NCBI GenBank assembly: GCA_965199875.1
Contig: OZ241346.1
Span: 2,294,001 to 2,358,000 of the forward strand
Direction: 5' to 3'
Length of the DNA stretch: 64,000 nucleotides
Origin: VXYL01 sp965199875
Lineage (GTDB): Bacteria > Pseudomonadota > Gammaproteobacteria > Pseudomonadales > Azotimanducaceae
Part shown: positions 1-8,458 of the stretch, piece after piece
Layout: each line of letters begins with the position of its first letter
Position numbering within the stretch: position 1 is the first letter of the stretch
Made by a program: the position numbers and the translations under genes
Notes under the pieces: model-generated
The model's database searches: none
Told to the model about the DNA's origin: nothing
The model's input: only the letters and a program-made list of their open reading frames with translations

Positions 1-917
1 TGCAGTACTTGCGCTATTTCTTTCCTGAACTGCTTGGCACCTCCGTTGGCCGGGTGCCGTACACAGGGTGCCGTGCGGCCACACTTGGAGAGGAGCTTAT
101 CACTCACCTTCCCTATTGCAACTGGCCGCGCCTTGGGAAACAGATCAAGGAATTTCCTCAAGTGGCACAACGAAGCACCCCTTTCTTCTTGCGTTGGAGT
201 TCGGTTGCTTAGGCAGCCCTTGTCCCGGCGAAATGGGTGCCACGGTACCGCGTTCCAAAGAACAACGTCGAGCGGGTTCACCCGCAACTCCAGCAGTGTT
301 TTCCAGATGACCGTAGCGGTGGGTTCACTAAATCCTTGAGGCCTAAGTCTCTTCCTCGATGTCTGCACGGGTTGAAGGCCGGGCAGGATGAGAGAAGAGC
401 ATTGGACTTCCGGGTGATGTCCAAGGAGGACCCGTTCGGAAGTCATCGCAATGCCCGTGAAGTGCGCCCCCCGGTAGCCGGGGGCTTCCGCGATCAACAG
501 GTAGTTCGCACGTCCGACTCGGGACGTCAGGTAGTCGACGAGCTGACGACGGCGCACATTGGGGGCATCTGCGGACGCATCGTTGCCATCGCTTTGGAAC
601 CACGGGTTGAACAGGCTGCTGCCGGGAGTTCCGGCCAGTCCTTGGACAAAGCTGGCCACATCGGGCACCGAGTCGAAATCGGCTCCTTGCCGCCAATCCA
701 GCAGAGCGGGATCCCCTTGGATGTCTGCAAGCGATCGCGGCGGCGGGATCGGCTCGCCGTCCTCGACCATGCCCTCGACATGAAAGGCAAGGGCCGCCGC
801 ACCTTGAGCAATGGCGTCTGCGCGCGTGTCGCCAACGGAAACGCACCCTGGGAAATCCGGAAAGCTGATTCCGACGCCATCTTCCCCATCGCTGTGGATG
901 AACGCGACGTAGTGCAT
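1..917 (-). CDS. HicB-like antitoxin domain fused in frame to a uracil-DNA glycosylase-family domain (partial, runs off the left edge)
   Basis: Reading from ATG at 917 the minus frame stays open to base 1 (about 305 residues). Residues 1-70 match the HicB N-terminal fold (MHYVAFIHSDGEDGVGISFP, then DFPGCVSVGDT and a HVEGMVEDGEPIPPP segment). The HicB C-terminal DNA-binding part is absent. From about residue 95 the frame continues as a uracil-DNA glycosylase-superfamily protein: SSLFNPW, LLIAEAPGYRG, TGIAMTSERVL, VLWNAVPWHPF, LSNRTPT and a late RHPANGG motif. It follows hicA by 10 bases on the same strand, the usual hicA-hicB order. A GTG at 668 could start a separate glycosylase, so a HicB gene that lost its stop is the alternative. 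Domain calls rest on motif recognition; the C-terminus lies outside the window. Confidence 0.72.
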   Translation of the reverse strand, partial: MHYVAFIHSDGEDGVGISFPDFPGCVSVGDTRADAIAQGAAALAFHVEGMVEDGEPIPPPRSLADIQGDPALLDWRQGADFDSVPDVASFVQGLAGTPGSSLFNPWFQSDGNDASADAPNVRRRQLVDYLTSRVGRANYLLIAEAPGYRGAHFTGIAMTSERVLLGHHPEVQCSSLILPGLQPVQTSRKRLRPQGFSEPTATVIWKTLLELRVNPLDVVLWNAVPWHPFRRDKGCLSNRTPTQEERGASLCHLRKFLDLFPKARPVAIGKVSDKLLSKCGRTAPCVRHPANGGAKQFRKEIAQVL

Positions 918-927
918 CCTCTACTGC

Positions 928-1116
928 CTACCTCCAACCTGCCTGCCGGTAGATCGACACAACGGTGCCGGCCTTAATGTCCTTGACCGGGTGCGGCACC
1001 GTAACGCGACCTCGCTTGGTCGGGTGCTTGAACTGCCAATGGCGGCCCTTCACGGCAACTCTCACCCAGCCATCACGTTCAAGCAACGCAACCAAGTTGC
1101 GGCTGTTTCGTTCCAT
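928..1116 (-). CDS. hicA: HicA-family mRNA interferase toxin
   Basis: A 62-residue protein with the complete HicA pattern: an N-terminal helix (NLVALLERDGWV), then VKGRHWQFKHPTKRGRVTVP and a C-terminal KDIKAGTVVSIYRQAG segment. HicA toxins are small double-stranded-RNA-binding-fold RNases that cleave mRNA; the active histidine corresponds to H26 or H31 in the GRHWQFKHP stretch. The ATG at 1116 gives the standard family length and places the N-terminal helix at the start. The partner reading frame, an unusual HicB fusion, follows 10 bases downstream, so the pair is probably one operon. In known systems HicB neutralises HicA and represses the operon; here the usual HicB DNA-binding tail seems replaced, so autoregulation may differ. 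Confidence 0.85.
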   Translation of the reverse strand: MERNSRNLVALLERDGWVRVAVKGRHWQFKHPTKRGRVTVPHPVKDIKAGTVVSIYRQAGWR

Positions 1117-1671
1117 GGGCTCAATGCCGGGTCTGCGGGCGCTTCTTCGCCTCAGCCATATAGCGAGCCGCTGCCCGACGTCGGCTGGACCATACCACCG
1201 CGGCGTACTTCCGGGAGCAGGAGGAGCTTGCGGCGTGGCAGGCGAAGGCGTGGCTACCGCGATCCGCTCGGCGCGTTCCAATCCAAGACGCTCGACACCA
1301 CCCGCTACTTCGTCGATCCTTGGGGTGCGCCGCCCGGCGAGTACGCCGTGGTGATTCACGATTCGCGCTAGGATGCCGGCGCCGTCCTCGAAACCGCTAA
1401 CATGCAGAGCAGGCGGACGGCGGCTGGCCGGTCGTCGGCCTACAACGTGCGGCAGCACACGCCTTGAGGGGGCTGAGCGGGCATGGATGGACAAGGCATG
1501 GCGGCGCTCTCGAACTCGGTGGCCATCGCCGGCGTTCGGCAAGACGTACTATTCGCGCGACAGCGGCCCGCAGCGACTCGCGCTGGCGCTGCAAGCGATT
1601 CTGGCCGCCCTCGAAGCGCTCGGGTCCCCGCATATCCAGTAGGCTAGGGAATCCAACCAAGGAGGACGACT
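1117..1671 (+). pseudogene. Stretch without an intact gene; possible frameshifted gene remnants
   Basis: No convincing intact gene fits here. Protein-like segments occur in different plus frames: an AYFREQEELAAWQAKAWLP segment near 1203-1258, then after a frame change YRDPLGAFQSKTLDTTRYF and VDPWGAPPGEYAVVIHDSR ending at TAG 1371. A third segment (AERAWMDKAW, then FGKTYYSRDSGPQRLALALQ) ends at TAG 1642. They read like C-terminal pieces of one or two decayed genes, but I do not recognise the families. The next gene's ribosome binding site (AAGGAGG at 1659) lies at the right end. Confidence 0.25.
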
Positions 1672-3606
1672 TTGCCGACCCAAGCAGCAGCGGAGCAGGC
1701 CGGCGCCGGGCGCAGCCAGAGCGCGGGACGGATCGCCTGCACGCGGAAAGAAGACCTGCGGCGCGATTTCGCCAGCCGCGGGCTGGTCGTCCTGGCGCCC
1801 GAGACGCTGGGAGTTCCGGCCGCCGTTCACGACGCCATCTACCGCAAGGAGAAGCAGGCGTACGTGGACAACCGCAACACCGTCACCGCCGCCGGCATCC
1901 CGGAGATCCTGCAGATCGTCAACGCGGCGGGGGTGGTGGCCGCGTGCGACGAACTGCTTGGCGAACACTGGGCGGTGGTGCCGTTCACGCACAACGCGCC
2001 GTTCGCCAGCGGCGCTCACGACCAGCACTGGCACAAGGACGACGTCGGCCCCTTCAACGGCCGCCGGCAGCGCCACCACCACGCCGTCCAGGTGGAGATG
2101 CTGTACTACCCGCAGGCGGTGTCGGCGGACATGGGGCCGACGGCAACCGTGCCGTACTCCCAGTACTGGGCGTTCAACCACGAGGAAAACCACGACAACT
2201 TCGCCGGCGCCGACCACCTGGACTTCGGCTACCACTTGGGCGGCATGGAGCGCGTGCCGGTGAGCGGCCCCAAGTCGGCCTACGACGAAGCCGACGTGCG
2301 CGCCCGCCGCACCCGCCACGACATCCGCATGCGCGAAGCCATCGCCAACACCGGCTGGCCGCTGGTGCGCCCTTTCGAGGTGGCGCCGCTGCCGGCCGGC
2401 AGCGTGGTGCTGTACTCGCACAATCTGTTCCATCGCGGCAACCACCGCTGCGACGACTGGCGAACGTGGCGGCACAAGCCCCGCTTCATGTGGCGCTTCT
2501 GGCTGTATCGAACCCGCGAACCCGTCGCCGGCAGCGCTGCCTATCGGGATGTGGACTGGAACGGCCTGGGCGTGGACGCGCTGACCGGGCACGACCTTGC
2601 CGAAGCCCCGGAAGACGCCACCGCGGTCTGGTCGCACCACTACCGCTGGCTGTGCGCTGGCCGGCCAGCAAAGCGGCGCAGCGCCTCTTCGAGTGCGGCG
2701 GAAAAGCAGGCGCGGGCGCTGTTCGAGCAGCTGCGCGCCCGGGGCGAGGCGGCGGAACCGCAGCGCATCGGCGCCGCCTACCGGCTTGCCGCGCTCGGCG
2801 ACGACGCCTTGGCCGCGCGACTGCTGGCCGAGGCGCTGCACGACGAACGCGAGACGGTAAGGAGGGCCGCCAGCTACGGCCTGGTGGCGCTGGGCGGCGC
2901 CGCTACCGACGCGCTGCTGGCGGCAAGCCGTTCGCCGCTCAAATGGGTGCGCAAGGCTGGCGTCTTCGGCCTGGGCGATGCCGGATGCCCGGAACCCAGG
3001 GTGTTCGAGGCCATCGCCGAGCGCCTCGCCGAGGACGCTTCCGTCTACGTTCGCTCGGTGGCCGCCGACGCCCTGGGCTGCCTGGGCCGCCGAGCCGTGG
3101 CGGCCGGCGTCGGCGAGCGCATCGTCCCGCGGTGCGTACAGGCACTCGCGGCGAGCTTGCGCGTCGAGCAGAACCGTCTGGCCATGAACATCGCCCAGGA
3201 TCGTCCAATCAAGATCGTCCGCCCCACCGACGAATGCGACGTCTGCGAAGGCATCGGCATCAACTACGGGGAGAAGAGGTTTCGCCCGGTGCGCTCGGCG
3301 GTGCGCGAAAACGCGCTCGGCTCGCTGGTGGTGCTGTGCTCCCACGGCGCGGCGATTCTCGGCGACTCCGTCGAGCCGCTGATCGCCAGCCTCGTCAACC
3401 TGGTGCGCGAAGACAGGAACGTGTTCAGCGTCGGCCTGGCGCTGGACGCCCTCGGTCGCTTGGCCAAGCTCCACGCGCAGGACGCTTCGGCGCTGGCGGC
3501 GCGACATCTCGACGCGCTGCTGGCGGAAATGCCCATGCACAGCTGGGAGTCGCTGGTGCGCGGCGGCTGCGCGGCGCAAGCGGCGGAGCGGACGGCGGCG
3601 GACTAG
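1672..3606 (+). CDS. PhyH-type Fe(II)/2-oxoglutarate dioxygenase with C-terminal HEAT-like repeats
   Basis: A 644-residue protein. Residues 30-290 resemble phytanoyl-CoA dioxygenase (PhyH) proteins: an HxD iron motif in QHWHKDD (H121, D123), a downstream ligand histidine in LFHRGNHR (H254) and conserved arginines after it. These enzymes hydroxylate small molecules using Fe(II), O2 and 2-oxoglutarate. Residues about 330-640 consist of alanine-rich paired helices (for example LAALGDDALAARLLAEAL, VRRAASYGLVALGGAA, VYVRSVAADALGCLG) typical of HEAT/PBS-lyase repeats, which suggests protein binding or substrate presentation. The start is TTG, chosen because AAGGAGG sits 6 bases upstream. A biotin carboxylase-like gene follows after 19 bases, so the two are probably cotranscribed. 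The substrate is unknown. Confidence 0.82.
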   Translation: MPTQAAAEQAGAGRSQSAGRIACTRKEDLRRDFASRGLVVLAPETLGVPAAVHDAIYRKEKQAYVDNRNTVTAAGIPEILQIVNAAGVVAACDELLGEHWAVVPFTHNAPFASGAHDQHWHKDDVGPFNGRRQRHHHAVQVEMLYYPQAVSADMGPTATVPYSQYWAFNHEENHDNFAGADHLDFGYHLGGMERVPVSGPKSAYDEADVRARRTRHDIRMREAIANTGWPLVRPFEVAPLPAGSVVLYSHNLFHRGNHRCDDWRTWRHKPRFMWRFWLYRTREPVAGSAAYRDVDWNGLGVDALTGHDLAEAPEDATAVWSHHYRWLCAGRPAKRRSASSSAAEKQARALFEQLRARGEAAEPQRIGAAYRLAALGDDALAARLLAEALHDERETVRRAASYGLVALGGAATDALLAASRSPLKWVRKAGVFGLGDAGCPEPRVFEAIAERLAEDASVYVRSVAADALGCLGRRAVAAGVGERIVPRCVQALAASLRVEQNRLAMNIAQDRPIKIVRPTDECDVCEGIGINYGEKRFRPVRSAVRENALGSLVVLCSHGAAILGDSVEPLIASLVNLVREDRNVFSVGLALDALGRLAKLHAQDASALAARHLDALLAEMPMHSWESLVRGGCAAQAAERTAAD

Positions 3607-3625
3607 CAGCCTCGCAAGGACGTTC

Positions 3626-4960
3626 ATGTTCGAGCGCGTCTTCATCGCCAATCGCGGCGCCGTGGCGCGTCGACTGGTACGCGCCTGCAACGATCTCGGC
3701 GTCGAGAGCGTGGCGGCCTATGCGGACATCGACGCTGCGGCGCCGCACCTCGCCGAGGCCACGGCGACGGCGCGTCTGCCCGGCTATCTGCCGGCGGACA
3801 CCTACTTGAACGCCGAACGGCTCGTCGCGCTGGCCCACGAAGCGAAGGCCGACGCCGTGCATCCGGGCTACGGCTTTCTTGCCGAGAACGCCGGCTTCGC
3901 CCGGGCGGTGGCCGCGCACGGGATGCGCTTCATCGGTCCTGCGCCGCAGTGGATCGAAGCGATGGGCGAGAAGACCCGGGCCCGGGCGAAGATGGCGGCG
4001 GCCGGCTTTCCGGTGCGCCAGGGCAGCGGCGTGCTGTCCTCGGTGAAAGAACTGGCAAGCGCGGCTCGGCACGTCGGCTATCCGGTGCTGCTGAAGCCGG
4101 CCGCCGGCGGCGGCGGCATCGGCATGGTCAGAGTCGACCGGGAAGCCGACCTCGCAACCGCCTTCGCAACCGCCAGCGCCCAGGCGCAAGCCGCCTTCGG
4201 CGACGCCTCGGTCTATCTGGAAGAGTGGCTCGACAGCCCGCGCCACATCGAGTTCCAAGTGCTCGGCGACGGCGACTCGTGCGTCGGCGTGCTCGAACGG
4301 GAGTGTTCCGTGCAGCGGCGTCATCAGAAGGTCGTCGAGGAAGCGCCGGCGGCACCGATCGACCGCGCTCGGCTGGCGCAGGTGGAAGCGGCTGCCGTGG
4401 CCGCCCTGGCCGGCTACGACAGCCTCGGCACGGTAGAGACGCTCTATGCCAAAGGCCGGTTCGGATTCCTTGAAGTGAATACTCGCTTGCAGGTGGAGCA
4501 CGGCGTCACCGAGGAAGTCACCGGCATCGATCTGGTGGCCGCGCAGCTGCGCGTCGCCGCCGGCGAGCGCCTGGCGGACGTGCTTCCGCAACGCATCGAG
4601 GCGACGGGCCATGCCGTCGAGGCGCGCATCTACGCCGAAGACTCCAAGCTCATGCTGCCGTCGAGCGGCAGGCTGGCCACCTATCGACCGCCGCAGCTGG
4701 CCGGGGTGCGCGTGGAATCCGGCTACGCGGAAGGACAGTGGGTGACGCCGTACTTCGACCCGCTGCTCGCCAAGGTCATCGGCACGGGAAAGACCCGGGC
4801 GCAGGCCATCGGCCGGACGCTTGTCGGCGTCAAGGCGTTCGCCATCGAGGGCGTGGCCAGCAACCGCTCGCTGCTGATGGATGTTCTCGGCAGCGAGGCC
4901 TTCATCGCCGGACGCTGGCACACCGGCACGCTTGAAAGCCGCGAAACCGTGCGACAATAG
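3626..4960 (+). CDS. Biotin carboxylase domain protein (acyl-CoA carboxylase alpha-type, no biotin carrier domain)
   Basis: 444 residues, the length of a free-standing biotin carboxylase (AccC about 450). It shows the N-terminal VFIANRGAVARRL motif, VHPGYGFLAEN, the ATP-grasp glycine loop (KPAAGGGGIGM), RECSVQRRHQKVVEEAPA, the active-site FLEVNTRLQVEHGVTEE and a C-terminal AVEARIYAED segment. This enzyme carboxylates biotin using ATP and bicarbonate and needs a carrier protein and carboxyltransferase. Neither is encoded nearby and no MKM biotin site is present. Two motif positions differ from the usual form: GGGGIGM for GGGGRGM and VEHGVTE for VEHPVTE. It could serve an acyl-CoA carboxylase encoded elsewhere or have a new acceptor. 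Confidence 0.85.
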   Translation: MFERVFIANRGAVARRLVRACNDLGVESVAAYADIDAAAPHLAEATATARLPGYLPADTYLNAERLVALAHEAKADAVHPGYGFLAENAGFARAVAAHGMRFIGPAPQWIEAMGEKTRARAKMAAAGFPVRQGSGVLSSVKELASAARHVGYPVLLKPAAGGGGIGMVRVDREADLATAFATASAQAQAAFGDASVYLEEWLDSPRHIEFQVLGDGDSCVGVLERECSVQRRHQKVVEEAPAAPIDRARLAQVEAAAVAALAGYDSLGTVETLYAKGRFGFLEVNTRLQVEHGVTEEVTGIDLVAAQLRVAAGERLADVLPQRIEATGHAVEARIYAEDSKLMLPSSGRLATYRPPQLAGVRVESGYAEGQWVTPYFDPLLAKVIGTGKTRAQAIGRTLVGVKAFAIEGVASNRSLLMDVLGSEAFIAGRWHTGTLESRETVRQ

Positions 4961-4964
4961 CGCC

Positions 4965-5492
4965 ATGACCGCCGTTCTGAAGCTCTTCTGGAGCATCTGC
5001 CTGTTGCGGCACGGCCCGGAAGCGGTGCCCACGCACAACTGGTTCGTCTGGTCGCTGGCCGCCGCGGAGCTGGCGTTTTCGGTGTTCCTGCTGAACGTCG
5101 TCTCGCCCGGTCTCGCACCCATGCTGGCGTTCAATCTGGCGCTGCTGAATCTCGCGGTGGTGGCGTCGATCATCTGGTTCGCGCTCTACATTCGCCGCCT
5201 CGAAGCGCGCTTTCCCGCCACCCTCGGCGCGGTGCTGGGAACCGGGCTGCTGATCAACGCCGCCTTTCTGGTCGGCTACGGCATTACCAGCGGCGTCGTG
5301 CAGCAAGGCTGGTACTGGCTGTGCCATGCATGGGGCATCGCCGTGGCTGGCTTCATCCTGCATCGGGCGCTGGCCTGCAAGCTCTGGGCCGGCGTCCTGC
5401 TGTCGCTGGCCATCGCCCTGGTGAGCCTGGTGGTGGCGCAGGCGACGCTGGGGCCGGCGCTGGTGGCGAGCTTGAGTGCCGCTTCGGAGTAG
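4965..5492 (+). CDS. Small multi-spanning membrane protein, unknown function
   Basis: 175 residues starting at the ATG 2 bases after the preceding stop. Hydrophobicity suggests four to five membrane helices: WFVWSLAAAELAFSVFLLNV, then LNLAVVASIIWFALYI, LGAVLGTGLLINAAFLVGY, a WYWLCHAWGIAVAGFI segment and LLSLAIALVSLVVAQATLG. I do not recognise the family. It overlaps the start of mpl by 17 bases if mpl uses GTG 5476, so translation may be coupled. Confidence 0.65.
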   Translation: MTAVLKLFWSICLLRHGPEAVPTHNWFVWSLAAAELAFSVFLLNVVSPGLAPMLAFNLALLNLAVVASIIWFALYIRRLEARFPATLGAVLGTGLLINAAFLVGYGITSGVVQQGWYWLCHAWGIAVAGFILHRALACKLWAGVLLSLAIALVSLVVAQATLGPALVASLSAASE

Positions 5493-6909
5493 CGCCACGC
5501 GCCGAAACCCCGCTGCAGCGCCGCAGCGGCTGTTCTTCATGGGCATCGGCGGCACGCTGATGGGCAGCCTGGCGCTGCTCGCCAAGCAGATGGGCTGCCG
5601 GGTCAGCGGCTTCGACCGGGCGCTGTACCCGCCGATGAGCGATCAGCTCGCCGATGCCGGCATCGACGTGTTCGAGGGCTTCCAACCCGGCCAGCTTCGT
5701 CCGCCGCCCGATCTCGTCGTCGTCGGCAACGCACAGATGCCGCGCGGCACCGAGGCCGTGGAGGCCGTTCTGGACCTCGGCTTGCCGTACACCTCCGGCG
5801 CCGAGTGGCTGGGCAACTTCGTGCTGCGCGGGCGCTGGCCCATCGCCGCCGCCGGCACCCACGGCAAGACCACCACCGCCAGCATGGTCGCCCACGTCCT
5901 GCACTGCCGCGGCCTGCAGCCGGGCTTCCTCATCGGCGGCGTGGCGGAAAACTTCGGCATCTCGGCGCGGCTTGGCGACGGCGTCCACTTCGTCGTGGAA
6001 GCCGACGAGTACGACACGTCGTACTTCGACCGCCGCTCGAAGTTCGTCCACTACCGCCCACGGACGCTGATCGTCAACAACCTGGAGCTGGACCACGCGG
6101 ACATCTTCGACGACCTGGGGCAGATCCAAACCCAGTTCCACCACCTGGTGCGCACCGTTCCCGGCAACGGCCTGATCGTGGCGCCGATCGCGGACGTCCA
6201 CGTCGACGAGATGCTGGAAATGGGCTGCTGGACGCCGGTTGCTCGGTTCGGCAGGCGGGCCGGAACGGCTGGCGGCAACGGCATCTGGCACGCGCAAGAC
6301 GTCGCCGAAGACGGCAGCAGCTTCGTCGTCTGCCAGGACGGCAAGCCCGTCGGCGAGGTTCGCTGGCAACTGATGGGCGAACACAACGTCGCCAACGCGC
6401 TCGCCACCATCGCCGCGGCGCACCATGCCGGAGTGCCGCCTGGCGACGCCGCCGCCGCGCTCGCTTCCTTCGCCGGCGTCAAGCGGCGCATGGAGCTGAT
6501 CGTCGATCGCCCGAAGCTTAAGATCTACGACGACTTCGCGCACCATCCCAGCGCCATCGAGACGACCCTGCGCGGGCTGCGCGCCAAGGTCGGCAGGGAG
6601 CGCATCGTCGCCGTGGTGGAGCCGCGCACGCACACGATGTCCCTCGGCACGCTGCGCGCCCACTTGACCACCTGCTGCGCGGCGGCGGACGAAGCGGTGT
6701 GGTTTCGCGGCAGCAACATCCGCTGGAACCTGGCGGAAGTGGTACGCGCCTGCACGATTCCAGCGTCGCTGGAAGACGACATCGAACGCCTGGTGGAACG
6801 CCTCGCGCAGCTTGCAGACGCCAAGGCAACCAGCCACGTCGTGCTGATGAGCAACGGCGCCTTCGGCGGCATCTACGAGAAGCTGAAGCAGCGGCTTGCC
6901 AGCGCCTGA
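5476..6909 (+). CDS. mpl: UDP-N-acetylmuramate:L-alanyl-gamma-D-glutamyl-meso-diaminopimelate ligase (murein peptide recycling)
   Basis: 477 residues, close to the usual length of Mpl (about 455). Mpl is a Mur-ligase-fold cytoplasmic enzyme that attaches the recycled tripeptide L-Ala-gamma-D-Glu-meso-DAP to UDP-MurNAc with ATP. Visible motifs: N-terminal FFMGIGGTLMGSLALLA, the P-loop AAGTHGKTTTASM near residue 130, VVEADEYDTSYFD, the NNLELDHADIF segment and C-terminal YDDFAHHPSAIE. The GTG at 5476 overlaps the upstream gene; a later ATG at 5539 would cut the first strand of the nucleotide-binding fold, so GTG is preferred. Recycling of diaminopimelate-type murein supports a Gram-negative host. 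Confidence 0.93.
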   Translation: MPLRSSATRRNPAAAPQRLFFMGIGGTLMGSLALLAKQMGCRVSGFDRALYPPMSDQLADAGIDVFEGFQPGQLRPPPDLVVVGNAQMPRGTEAVEAVLDLGLPYTSGAEWLGNFVLRGRWPIAAAGTHGKTTTASMVAHVLHCRGLQPGFLIGGVAENFGISARLGDGVHFVVEADEYDTSYFDRRSKFVHYRPRTLIVNNLELDHADIFDDLGQIQTQFHHLVRTVPGNGLIVAPIADVHVDEMLEMGCWTPVARFGRRAGTAGGNGIWHAQDVAEDGSSFVVCQDGKPVGEVRWQLMGEHNVANALATIAAAHHAGVPPGDAAAALASFAGVKRRMELIVDRPKLKIYDDFAHHPSAIETTLRGLRAKVGRERIVAVVEPRTHTMSLGTLRAHLTTCCAAADEAVWFRGSNIRWNLAEVVRACTIPASLEDDIERLVERLAQLADAKATSHVVLMSNGAFGGIYEKLKQRLASA

Positions 6910-7058
6910 CGGCCGTGGCGGCCGCATCGGCCGGCGTTCGCGCGGGAGACCCCCACCGCGGCTGGCCTTAAGGCTGCGAAACTCGCCAGCCGCGCACGCA
7001 TGTTTGTTCGGAAGCGGTACACTAGCGCGCTTGTCTTCAAGTGGCGGAACGTCCATCC

Positions 7059-8342
7059 ATGAAATTCGGCATCTTCTACGAACACCAGCTGCCGCGGCCT
7101 TGGTCCCACGGCGAAGAGCAGAAGCTCTTCAACGACGCCTTGGAGCAAGTCGAGGTGGCCGACCGTCTGGGCATCGACTTCGCCTGGGAAGTGGAGCACC
7201 ACTTCCTCGAGGAGTACTCGCACTCCTCGGCGCCGGAGGTCTTTCTGGCCGCCTGCTCGCAGCGCACCAGGAACATCCGCCTCGGCCACGGCATCCGCCA
7301 AGTGATCCCGGAGTACAACCATCCGGCGCGCACCGCGGAAGTGATCGCGACGCTGGACCTGGTGTCCAATGGCCGGGTCGAGTTCGGCACCGGCGAATCC
7401 TCGGCGGAGCTTGAACTTGGCGGCTTTCGCATTCCGGTGGAGAAGAAGCGCAAGATCTTCATGGAGTCCGTCGAGCAGATCTGCAACATGCTGGCGATGA
7501 ACCCGTACCCCGGCTACAAGGGGCAGTACTTCGAGATGCCCTGCCGCAACATCGTGCCGAAGCCGGTGCAGCGCCCGCACCCGCCGTTGTGGGTGGCGTG
7601 CTCCCAGCGCGAGACCATCCGCATGGCGGCGCGGCTTGGCATCGGCGCCCTCACCTTCGCGTTTGTCGACCCGGCCGAGGCCACCGAGTGGGTGGAGGAG
7701 TACTACGGCATCATCAAGTCCGAGGCCTGCGTGCCCATCGGCCACGCCATCAATCCGAACATCTGCATGGTGTCGAGCTTCTCCTGCCATCAGGATCGCG
7801 AAGAGGCCGTGCGCCGCGGTCTCGACGGCTTCGAGTTCTTCGGCTTCGCCCTCGGCAGCCTGTACGCCTTCGGCGAGCACCAGCCCGGACGCACCGATCT
7901 GTGGCAGCAGTTCCAGGCCATGCGCGACGCCAAGCGGGAAACCCAGGACATCACCCAGGCGCTGTCCGGCAGCCGCGGCGGCATCGGCACCCCGGACGAT
8001 CTGCGCGAGCACCTGCTGAAGTTCGAGGCCTGCGACGTCGACCAGGTCACCTTCATTCAGCAGGCCGGACGCAACAAGCACGAACACATCTGCGAATCCC
8101 TGGAGCTGTTCGCCGCCGAGGTGATGCCGGAGTTCAAGGAGCGCGAAGCCGAGCGCGAGCGGCGCAAGATGGAGGAGCTGGCGCCCTACCTGGAAGCCGC
8201 GATGCAGCGCAAGGTGCAGATGCAGCAACTGCCGGACGACGAAATACCGGTGTTCAAGTCCCTGGGGCGCAAGGTCTCCGAGGAGTCCGAGCGGGAACGC
8301 TCGATCTACCAGCGTCCCGACGAAACGGCAGAAGCTGCGTAG
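7059..8342 (+). CDS. LLM-class (luciferase-like) flavin- or F420-dependent oxidoreductase
   Basis: 427 residues with the luciferase-like TIM-barrel pattern: N-terminal MKFGIFYEHQLP, DFAWEVEHHF, ERTRNIRLGHGIRQ-like segment, the nucleotide phosphate-binding VEFGTGESSAELELGGF stretch, and KPVQRPHPPLWVACSQ. Family members are FMNH2-dependent monooxygenases or F420-dependent oxidoreductases acting in the cytoplasm; sequence alone does not settle the cofactor. The C-terminal 80 residues are highly charged and helical (EREAERERRKMEELAPYLEA), longer than in small LLM proteins. ATG 7059 was chosen because it starts the first beta strand; GTG 7041 is an alternative. F420 biosynthesis genes at 45.5-48.6 kb make F420 use possible. 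Confidence 0.85.
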   Translation: MKFGIFYEHQLPRPWSHGEEQKLFNDALEQVEVADRLGIDFAWEVEHHFLEEYSHSSAPEVFLAACSQRTRNIRLGHGIRQVIPEYNHPARTAEVIATLDLVSNGRVEFGTGESSAELELGGFRIPVEKKRKIFMESVEQICNMLAMNPYPGYKGQYFEMPCRNIVPKPVQRPHPPLWVACSQRETIRMAARLGIGALTFAFVDPAEATEWVEEYYGIIKSEACVPIGHAINPNICMVSSFSCHQDREEAVRRGLDGFEFFGFALGSLYAFGEHQPGRTDLWQQFQAMRDAKRETQDITQALSGSRGGIGTPDDLREHLLKFEACDVDQVTFIQQAGRNKHEHICESLELFAAEVMPEFKEREAERERRKMEELAPYLEAAMQRKVQMQQLPDDEIPVFKSLGRKVSEESERERSIYQRPDETAEAA

Positions 8343-8420
8343 CCGGCCGCCGTCGAGCGCTTTTCGACGCTCGCGGCGTCAAGCGTGGCGGGGATTCAGC
8401 GCGGTCTCCGCCGCGTTGAA

Positions 8421-8436
8421 CCTTGGCCGGCCAAGG
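8421..8436. promoter_or_regulatory. Perfect 16-bp palindrome upstream of the PnuC-like gene
   Basis: CCTTGGCCGGCCAAGG is identical to its own reverse complement and ends 22 bases before the ATG of the transporter gene. The position fits an operator overlapping the promoter or leader. The binding protein is unknown; it does not look like an NrtR or NadR site that I recognise. A 16-bp GC-rich palindrome can arise by chance, so the regulatory role is a hypothesis. Confidence 0.35.
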
Positions 8437-8458
8437 CCCAGCTGTCGCGGTGCAACCG

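Noticed and set aside
8351..8369. Terminator after the first LLM gene (CGTCGA/TCGACG stem)
   Set aside because: Only a 6-bp stem with a 7-base loop and no T-run; too weak to call.
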